A stretch of 64,000 nucleotides of DNA. It comes from Rhizobium rhizogenes (GTDB taxonomy: Bacteria; Pseudomonadota; Alphaproteobacteria; Rhizobiales; Rhizobiaceae). The stretch covers positions 1,116,001 to 1,180,000 of the forward strand of contig NZ_CP019701.2 of NCBI RefSeq assembly GCF_002005205.3, written 5' to 3'. Numbering within the stretch: position 1 is the first letter of the stretch; the number at the start of each line of letters is the position of its first letter. Position numbers and translations under genes: made by a program. The notes under the pieces were generated by a model, which was not told the DNA's origin, did not search any database, and worked only from the letters and a program-made list of their open reading frames with translations. Shown piece by piece: positions 58,380 through 64,000 of this stretch.

Positions 58380-58535
58380 TGCACACTGCAAAAGCTGGGC
58401 CGAAAACCTCAAAACAAAAGATTAACTCCCACCCATAACCATTAATAACCATTACATAAATGTAATTTTAAATTCAGTTTCCGTTCATGCGTTTATTCGT
58501 AAGTTCTTCTCATCGAAACCCGAGAGGAAACTTCC

Positions 58536-58862
58536 ATGAAAAAGTTCGTCACCATTCTTCTGGCAGCCACCGTTCTTGCAGCTCCGATGGCACAGGCCCA
58601 AAGCCGCCACGACGATCGCCATCGCGGCGTCACCGTCGAGCGTCAGGTCACCACCAAGAAAGTCATCGTCAAGAAGCACCGCTGGGATCGCGGCCAGCGC
58701 CTCTCGGCCCGTGAGCGCCGCAACATGGTGGATCGCCGTGACTACCGCCGTTACCACCTCGCAGAACCGCGCCGCGACCAGCGCTGGGTGCGCGTCGACA
58801 ACCAGTTCCTGCTGATCAACGCCGTTAGCGGCCTCATCGTCGGCCTCGCCGCCGCCCGCTGA
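58536..58862 (+). CDS. RcnB-family periplasmic protein
   Basis: A 108-residue exported protein. A signal peptide ends near residue 22 at AQAQS. The mature part is rich in Arg, His and Asp, then carries the RcnB pattern DYRRYHLAEPRRDQRWVRVDNQFLLI and a short hydrophobic end. RcnB in E. coli tunes nickel and cobalt efflux; here no rcnA gene is adjacent. A GAGAGGAAAC site precedes the ATG, and a strong terminator follows. Confidence 0.88.
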   Translation: MKKFVTILLAATVLAAPMAQAQSRHDDRHRGVTVERQVTTKKVIVKKHRWDRGQRLSARERRNMVDRRDYRRYHLAEPRRDQRWVRVDNQFLLINAVSGLIVGLAAAR

Positions 58863-58883
58863 GTTGAACCAGCAACCGAAATG

Positions 58884-58914
58884 AAAAAGGCCCGCTTGCG
58901 CGGGCCTTTTTGTT
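58884..58914. terminator. Bidirectional terminator between RcnB-like gene and gnd
   Basis: AAAAAGGCCCGC and GCGGGCCTTTTT form a hairpin with a TTGC loop between the convergent stops. T-runs on both strands suit both directions. Confidence 0.9.
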
Positions 58915-58929
58915 TGTCGTTTAAGCCGA

Positions 58930-60360
58930 TCAGAAAATGTCGGCGCCGCTGCCCCATGGGCCATGCGGCTTGTCCACACCGTCGGTGCGTTCGAAACCAT
59001 GCGCGCCGAAGAAGTCGCGCTGCGCCTGAATGAGGTTGGCGCTGCCACGACCGCGGCGATAGGCGTCGAAATAGCCGAGTGCCGAAGCCAGCGCCGAAAC
59101 CGGCAGGCCCGACAGGACGGCATAGGAAACCACGCGGCGCAGCGGCGCATCGGTATCCTTGACGATGGCGGAGAAGGCAGGTGTCACGATAAGATTGGCC
59201 ACATGCGGGTCCTTGGTGAAGGCCGAGGTGATCTCATCGAGGAATTCCGAGCGGATGATGCAACCGGCGCGCCAGATGCGGGCGATCGTCGGCATCGGCA
59301 GGTTCCAGTTAAACTCCTTCGAAGCGGCCGACATGATGGCGAAGCCCTGCGCATAAGCACCGACCTTGGCGGCCAGAAGCGCGCTTTCCAGATCGGCGAT
59401 GAAGGCCTTTCTGTCAGCCGGTGCCGCCGCGAGGGTCGGCAGCCCGAAAATCTTCTCGGCAGCTTCGCGCTCATCCTTCTGCGAGGAGAGAATACGGGCA
59501 GCCACGGCCGCCTCGATGGCGGTTGCGGCGACGCCCATGTTCTGCGCCTCGATGACCGACCACTTGCCGGTGCCCTTCTGGCCGGCCTTGTCGAGGATCA
59601 GATCGACCATCGGCTTGCCGGTGATCGGATCGGCGGCGCGCAGAACCTTCTCGGTGATTTCGATCAGGTAGGAATTCAGGCGGCCCTTGTTCCATTCGGC
59701 GAACACATCGGCGATTTCGACGGCGCTCATGCCAAGGCCATCACGCAGGATGCCGTAGATTTCGGCGATCATCTGCATGTCGGCATATTCGATGCCGTTA
59801 TGGATGGTCTTGACGAAGTGGCCGGCGCCGTCATTGCCGAGCCATGCCACGCACGGATCGTCATTATATTTGGCGGAAATGGAGGTCAGCACCTTCTCGA
59901 CGCGCTTCCAGCTGTCCTCGGTGCCGCCGACCATGATCGACGGTCCGTGACGCGCGCCTTCTTCACCGCCGGAAACGCCCATGCCGATAAAGGTCAGGCC
60001 GCTATCCTTCAGATTGTCGAAACGGCGGATCGTATCGCGGAAATTGGCATTGCCGGCATCGATCATGATGTCGCCATTGGCGAGATGGGGCTTCAGGATT
60101 TCCATCTGCTGGTCAACAGGATCGCCGGCCTTGATCATGATGATGATCGGGCGCGGAGGACGAATTGCAGCGACGAATTCCTCGATGGTTTCGCAGGGAA
60201 TGATCTGGCTCTGCAGTTCGCCCGCATCGGCGTAGAATTTTCGTGTAACTTCCGGGGTTCGGTTGAATACGGCAATCTTGTTGCCCTTTTCCGCGATGTT
60301 CAACGCCAGGTTCGAGCCCATGACGCCGAGACCGATCAAACCGATTTCTGCCTGTTCCAC
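58930..60360 (-). CDS. gnd: 6-phosphogluconate dehydrogenase (decarboxylating)
   Basis: A 476-residue enzyme converting 6-phosphogluconate to ribulose 5-phosphate and CO2 with NADP. The nucleotide-binding GLGVMGSNLALNIAEKG starts at about residue 10. The substrate signature GAGHFVKTIHNGIEY carries the catalytic lysine. VSGGEEGARHGPS is also typical. The start is GTG at 60360 with a GGAGG site. Length is normal for the long, dimeric Gnd form. Confidence 0.96.
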   Translation of the reverse strand: MEQAEIGLIGLGVMGSNLALNIAEKGNKIAVFNRTPEVTRKFYADAGELQSQIIPCETIEEFVAAIRPPRPIIIMIKAGDPVDQQMEILKPHLANGDIMIDAGNANFRDTIRRFDNLKDSGLTFIGMGVSGGEEGARHGPSIMVGGTEDSWKRVEKVLTSISAKYNDDPCVAWLGNDGAGHFVKTIHNGIEYADMQMIAEIYGILRDGLGMSAVEIADVFAEWNKGRLNSYLIEITEKVLRAADPITGKPMVDLILDKAGQKGTGKWSVIEAQNMGVAATAIEAAVAARILSSQKDEREAAEKIFGLPTLAAAPADRKAFIADLESALLAAKVGAYAQGFAIMSAASKEFNWNLPMPTIARIWRAGCIIRSEFLDEITSAFTKDPHVANLIVTPAFSAIVKDTDAPLRRVVSYAVLSGLPVSALASALGYFDAYRRGRGSANLIQAQRDFFGAHGFERTDGVDKPHGPWGSGADIF

Positions 60361-60523
60361 GGATGTGCCTCCATCTTGCTTTTAGGTGGTCGTGTTGTGG
60401 CACTGTAATCACCAAACGGCAAGGCTAGGCGCGACTGAAACGATTAAATTTTGATGACGCAAATCAGCTTTGCATATTTGCGACAGGTCAGGGCCAGTTC
60501 GAAACCGACCTTTTGCTTCTCCT

Positions 60524-60682
60524 TCAAGAGGGCCGTGGCCGGTCATCCCCATCATCGATTACCCGCCAGGCAGCCCCGTCCATATCGTCATACTGCCCTG
60601 ATCGAACCGACCAGAGGAAGGCGAAAAGCCCGAGCGCGCCCAGAAACAGCGCGACGGGAATGAGATAGATCAGCATGTTCAT
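60524..60682 (-). CDS. ccoS: Cytochrome cbb3 oxidase maturation protein CcoS/FixS
   Basis: A 52-residue protein with one helix (LIYLIPVALFLGALGLFAFLW) and the GQYDDMDGAAWRVI tail, which is the CcoS hallmark. Its start overlaps the ccoI stop by four bases (ATGA). It is needed to insert heme and copper cofactors into the cbb3 oxidase in related bacteria. It is short enough to be missed by ORF cut-offs. Confidence 0.93.
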   Translation of the reverse strand: MNMLIYLIPVALFLGALGLFAFLWSVRSGQYDDMDGAAWRVIDDGDDRPRPS

Positions 60683-62970
60683 GCCAGTTGCGCCCCCTCG
60701 CCCGCAAATCCTGTTTTTATGTCGTTCCGGGGACGGATGGTTTCAGCCGCACCGGCAAGGCGCAACGCATTGGCAACGACGATCAATGAAGATGTCGACA
60801 TCGCAATGGCCGCGATCATCGGCGTCGCATAACCGGCAATCGCAATCGGCACGGCGATGATATTGTAACCGATTGCAAGCGCGAAGTTCTGCCGGATAAG
60901 CCTTCCTGCCCGCTGCGATGTCTCGATCGCAAAAGGCACGGCATCGAGATCCTCCTGCATGAACACGAAATCCGCGGCTTGACGGCCAATATCGGCGGCA
61001 GTGGCGGGCGCCATGGAAACATGGGCCGCGGCAAGCGCCGGCGCATCGTTGATACCGTCTCCCACCATCAGCACCCTGCGACCCTCGCTGGCAAGTTCGG
61101 CGCAGCGCGCCGCCTTGTCCTTCGGCGACAGGTCCGCACGCCAGTTGCCAATCCCCAGTCGCTGCGCCATGGCGCTGACGGCGGCGGCCCGGTCACCCGA
61201 AACGATTTCCTGCACAAGGCCCCGCGCAGACAGGCTACGCAAAGCCGCAACCGCACCCGCGCGCGGATTATCCTCGAAGCCGAAGCTTGCCAGTTGGTGG
61301 CCATCGAGCGACAGCACCACTTCCGACCGCGCATCGCCATTGTCGGTCCGTGCCTCATCCGGGCAGGCGAAACGGCGATTGCCGAGCCGGTAGATGCCGG
61401 CTTCCGTCTCGGCCTCGACACCCGAGCCCGGAATTTCCCGCACCACCTCATAAGCCGGCAAGGCACCGCTATAAGCGGCATCCAGGGCTTTCGAGAGAGG
61501 ATGACGCGAATGCGCGGCAAGTCCCGCCGCAATTGCCATGGTGGCCGGCTTCACATCACCTGTCTCGACCAGTCTCGGTTTACCAACGGTCAGCGTGCCG
61601 GTCTTGTCGAACAGCACGGTGTCGATTTCGGCCAGCCGCTCCATGGCCGAGCCTTCCTTGACCATAATGCCGTGCCGGAAGAGCCGTCCAGCGGCCACCA
61701 CCTGCACGACGGGAACGGCAAGGCCCAGCGCACAGGGGCAGGTGATGATGAGAACCGCAATGGCAATCAGCATCGCCTGTTTCCAGTCCCCGCCCAAAAT
61801 GCCCCAGCCGAGGAATGTAACCAGCGCCAGAAGATGCACCACGGGTGAATAATAGCTTGCAGCGCGGTCGGCGATACGGCGGTAACGCGCCCGCCCCCCT
61901 TCGGCCGCCTCCATCAACCCGATCACTTCCGACAGGAAGGAATCCCTGGCCGAGGCGGTCACCCGGGCGGTGAGCGAACCGGTGAGGTTGAGCGTGCCGG
62001 CCTGCAGGCTATCGCCTGCCGCAACGCGGCGCGGCGCGCTTTCACCATTGACGATGGACATGTCGAGATCGCTACTGCCGGAGACGACGATCGCATCCAC
62101 GGCCACACGATCACCTGCCGCAATCGCAATCGACATTCCGGGTTGGACATCGGCAAGCTGGCGGTATTCCCGCGTTCCATCCTCACCGATGACGGTCGCG
62201 CCGCGCGGCGAAAGCCGGGCCAATCCGGCAATGGCCGAGCGCGCCTTGTCGCGCATGATATGGTCCAGCGTGCGGCCGATCAGCAGGAAGAACAGCAGCG
62301 ATACGGTCGCGTCGAACCAGGCATGTTCACCGTGATGGATCGTTTCCCACAGCGAAACGGCATAAGAGAGCGTGATGGCAAGCGCGATCGGCACATCCAT
62401 GTTGGTGCGGCCGTGTTTCAGCGCGTTCCAGGCAGATTGATAGAAGAAGCGCCCGCCATAGATCAGCGCCGGCGCGGCAATCATCGCCGAAATCCAGTGG
62501 AACATGTCGCGCGTCGCCGCATCCGCCCCCGACCAGACGGAGACGGACAGAAGCATGATATTGGCGGAGGCAAAACCGCACAGCGCCACCGCCCTGATCA
62601 GCTGCGAGCGCAACGCGTCGGAAGCATCCTGCCCGCTGGCGAAAAGATGAGTGCGGTATCCCGTCGACAGAATTGCACGGGCAATCTCGGCGGGATCGGT
62701 CCTGACGCCATTGACCTCTTCCCTCCAGACAACCGCGACACGTTTGGACGACAGGTTCACCCGTGCCCGTTCCACCTGTGGCAAACGGTTAAGCGCAGTC
62801 TCGATGGTTGTGATGCAGGCGCCGCAATAAACATCCGGCACGCTGAGATCGGTCTGACGCAGCCCCTGCCCCAGATCGCGGCTCGCCAGCAGCAATTCCT
62901 CCGACGATGGTGGATTGACCGGCTCGCCGAGTTGAAGCGAGCCTTCCGTTCCCGGTGCGCAGCAGCTCAT
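60679..62970 (-). CDS. ccoI: Copper-transporting P-type ATPase CcoI/FixI
   Basis: A 763-residue P1B-type ATPase that exports copper to the periplasm for cbb3 oxidase assembly. An N-terminal Cys-rich start (MSCCAPG) precedes an HMA domain with C49-x2-C52. The intramembrane CPC motif is in TCPCALGLAVPV, and the phosphorylation site is DKTGTLTVG. About eight helices are visible. It overlaps ccoH and ccoS by four bases on each side, as expected in ccoGHIS. Confidence 0.96.
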   Translation of the reverse strand: MSCCAPGTEGSLQLGEPVNPPSSEELLLASRDLGQGLRQTDLSVPDVYCGACITTIETALNRLPQVERARVNLSSKRVAVVWREEVNGVRTDPAEIARAILSTGYRTHLFASGQDASDALRSQLIRAVALCGFASANIMLLSVSVWSGADAATRDMFHWISAMIAAPALIYGGRFFYQSAWNALKHGRTNMDVPIALAITLSYAVSLWETIHHGEHAWFDATVSLLFFLLIGRTLDHIMRDKARSAIAGLARLSPRGATVIGEDGTREYRQLADVQPGMSIAIAAGDRVAVDAIVVSGSSDLDMSIVNGESAPRRVAAGDSLQAGTLNLTGSLTARVTASARDSFLSEVIGLMEAAEGGRARYRRIADRAASYYSPVVHLLALVTFLGWGILGGDWKQAMLIAIAVLIITCPCALGLAVPVVQVVAAGRLFRHGIMVKEGSAMERLAEIDTVLFDKTGTLTVGKPRLVETGDVKPATMAIAAGLAAHSRHPLSKALDAAYSGALPAYEVVREIPGSGVEAETEAGIYRLGNRRFACPDEARTDNGDARSEVVLSLDGHQLASFGFEDNPRAGAVAALRSLSARGLVQEIVSGDRAAAVSAMAQRLGIGNWRADLSPKDKAARCAELASEGRRVLMVGDGINDAPALAAAHVSMAPATAADIGRQAADFVFMQEDLDAVPFAIETSQRAGRLIRQNFALAIGYNIIAVPIAIAGYATPMIAAIAMSTSSLIVVANALRLAGAAETIRPRNDIKTGFAGEGAQLA

Positions 62971-63467
62971 TGACGTCCCCTGATAACGGCAATCCGCGTG
63001 CCCTCATGCACGATGATCCGGCCGTCCTTGACAGCGGTAACCTCGACGATCCATTGCCCCGGTAGCATGTCATGTGCGCCGGTAAAGACGCCGGTGGTGG
63101 CCGGGGTCAGTTCCATGTCGAAATTCTGGCTTTCACCCACAGGCCGGCGAAAATGCGCCGTCACCGTGTCCGTATCGATCGGGCCTTTATCCGGATGGAA
63201 AACCTCGTAACGCACGGTCTTCTCATCCACCACGAGCCTGCCCTTGATGCCGGTTGCAGCCCGTGCCTTGGCGGCTTCCGCCTTCGCGTTGAACTGCTGG
63301 CTGGCGACATAGGTGTTGGGTACGACGAGCCCGCTCCAGCTGTGGACCGCATTCCAGGCCATGATCATGTTGACGGTGATGATGGTGCCGAAGAACAGCA
63401 CCATGACGCCGAGCATGTGCCAGCCGGTGAAAACGAAGCCGGATGTCTGGCGATTGTTGACTGTCAT
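62967..63467 (-). CDS. ccoH: Cytochrome cbb3 oxidase maturation protein CcoH/FixH
   Basis: A 166-residue FixH protein: one N-terminal helix (about 13-36) with the FVFTGWHML start, then a periplasmic beta domain. It assists assembly of the cbb3 oxidase. Start and stop overlap ccoG and ccoI by four bases each. Confidence 0.93.
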   Translation of the reverse strand: MTVNNRQTSGFVFTGWHMLGVMVLFFGTIITVNMIMAWNAVHSWSGLVVPNTYVASQQFNAKAEAAKARAATGIKGRLVVDEKTVRYEVFHPDKGPIDTDTVTAHFRRPVGESQNFDMELTPATTGVFTGAHDMLPGQWIVEVTAVKDGRIIVHEGTRIAVIRGRQ

Positions 63468-64000
63468 TTTTTCACTCCCGGAGCATTGAAGACCGCATCG
63501 TAGCGGGCCGTTTCGTGGCCGGCCGTATCGCTGACGATGAATTCGAAGTTTTCCGCCGCCCGCGCAATATCCTTGCCCGGCAGGGTGACGAAGACCTTCA
63601 GCGTCGTCGCCTCATCCGGCTCCACCGTCACCTCGAAGGCGCGCGCGGCCGTATCCGGCATGCCGTTTATCTTCATCACCGCATTGGGAAGGCCTTCTAT
63701 CGTCAGGCTCATCACGCGCGGTTGCGGCACCATGTTGAGAATGCGCACGGTATAGCCGTTACGGATCGAACCGTTCGATTCCAGCACATATTGCGGATTG
63801 CGGTCATGCAGGACATTGAGCGCCAGCCGCTCGCGCGTCACCAGCGCAAACAGCATGCCGATGCCAACGGCAGCCCAGATGGCGGTATAAAGCAGCGTGC
63901 GCGGCCGGAAGATGATGCGCCAGTTGAAGTGGCGGACGCGCTTGCTGAAGCTGCCGTCCTCCTCACGCACATTGGCGGGGCGGATCGCGTAGTCGCCATT
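63464..64000 (-). CDS. ccoG: CcoG/FixG cbb3 oxidase accessory protein, 3' part
   Basis: The C-terminal 178 codons of CcoG, cut by the window end. It contains the last membrane helix (LYTAIWAAVGIGMLFALV) and the periplasmic immunoglobulin-like domain of the family. The frame runs off the window at 64000, so the ferredoxin-like part with cluster cysteines is not visible. A GTG at 63970 is in frame but is not the real start. CcoG is implicated in copper reduction during oxidase assembly. Confidence 0.92.
   Translation of the reverse strand, partial: NGDYAIRPANVREEDGSFSKRVRHFNWRIIFRPRTLLYTAIWAAVGIGMLFALVTRERLALNVLHDRNPQYVLESNGSIRNGYTVRILNMVPQPRVMSLTIEGLPNAVMKINGMPDTAARAFEVTVEPDEATTLKVFVTLPGKDIARAAENFEFIVSDTAGHETARYDAVFNAPGVKK

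Noticed and set aside
60454..60470. TTGATGACGCAAATCA as an FNR box upstream of ccoS
   Set aside because: Spacing between the half sites is wrong for TTGAT-N4-ATCAA, and it lies downstream of the ccoS stop rather than in front of the operon.

Overview
The window looks like chromosomal DNA of a Rhizobiaceae alphaproteobacterium, most probably Agrobacterium or a close relative. The evidence is the GC-rich codon use, a GTTC-N7-GTTC SOS box between ssb and uvrA, the gene order rlpA-dac-tmk-holB-metG-tatD-MBL, the ccoGHIS (fixGHIS) oxidase-maturation operon, an ATP12 chaperone gene, and two copies of a 115-bp RIME-type palindromic repeat. I see no insertion sequence, prophage, CRISPR array or plasmid replication gene.

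Layout. Positions 1-3.6 kb hold a forward run: crcB, an RluC/RluD-type pseudouridine synthase, a HAD phosphatase, ATP12 and a secreted protein. From 3.7 to 12.5 kb is a mixed metabolic and stress stretch: a RidA-family gene behind three palindromic operators, S-formylglutathione hydrolase, DUF1345, YaiI, DUF5680, a 1-Cys peroxiredoxin, an arginase-fold protein, an MFS transporter, a GST and a LysE-type exporter. From 12.5 to 15.2 kb is a loose accessory patch with a decayed kinase pseudogene, a DUF1062 protein, a 37-residue lipoprotein and a cupin. From 15.2 to 20.3 kb a reverse-strand operon sits behind a cobalamin riboswitch: a CbiX-like/[2Fe-2S] fusion, a family-5 solute-binding protein, two permeases and a methyltransferase. 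It looks like a cobalt or corrinoid-precursor uptake system, and it has no ATPase gene here.

From 20.5 to 31.4 kb come a LysR regulator, a ClC-type channel, and then the conserved reverse-strand cluster for DNA replication, tRNA charging and cell-wall work. Its Dac-like protein lacks two of the three penicillin-binding active-site motifs. From 31.4 to 36.4 kb there are small secreted or membrane proteins, tRNA-Ser(UGA), a likely MmgR/suhB-type small RNA, and an intact D,D-carboxypeptidase with a SPOR domain. From 36.4 to 45.4 kb are gyrA, marC, an HPP-CBS protein, ssb and uvrA.

From 45.6 to 53 kb are a DUF72 protein, a GNAT acetyltransferase, dusA, an FAH-fold hydrolase, a gamma carbonic anhydrase homologue and the zinc uptake locus (znuA divergent from znuC-znuB-zur). 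From 53 to 58.3 kb a LacI regulator, a beta-mannosidase and a YghZ-type aldo-keto reductase form a probable sugar-use locus. A perfect FNR/FixK-type box lies in the AT-rich gap between regulator and enzyme. The window closes with an RcnB-like protein, gnd, and the 3' part of ccoG with ccoH, ccoI and ccoS.

Start codons were chosen from ribosome-binding sites and family lengths, so many differ from the longest possible reading frame. Function names rest on motif recognition by eye. No database search was run.
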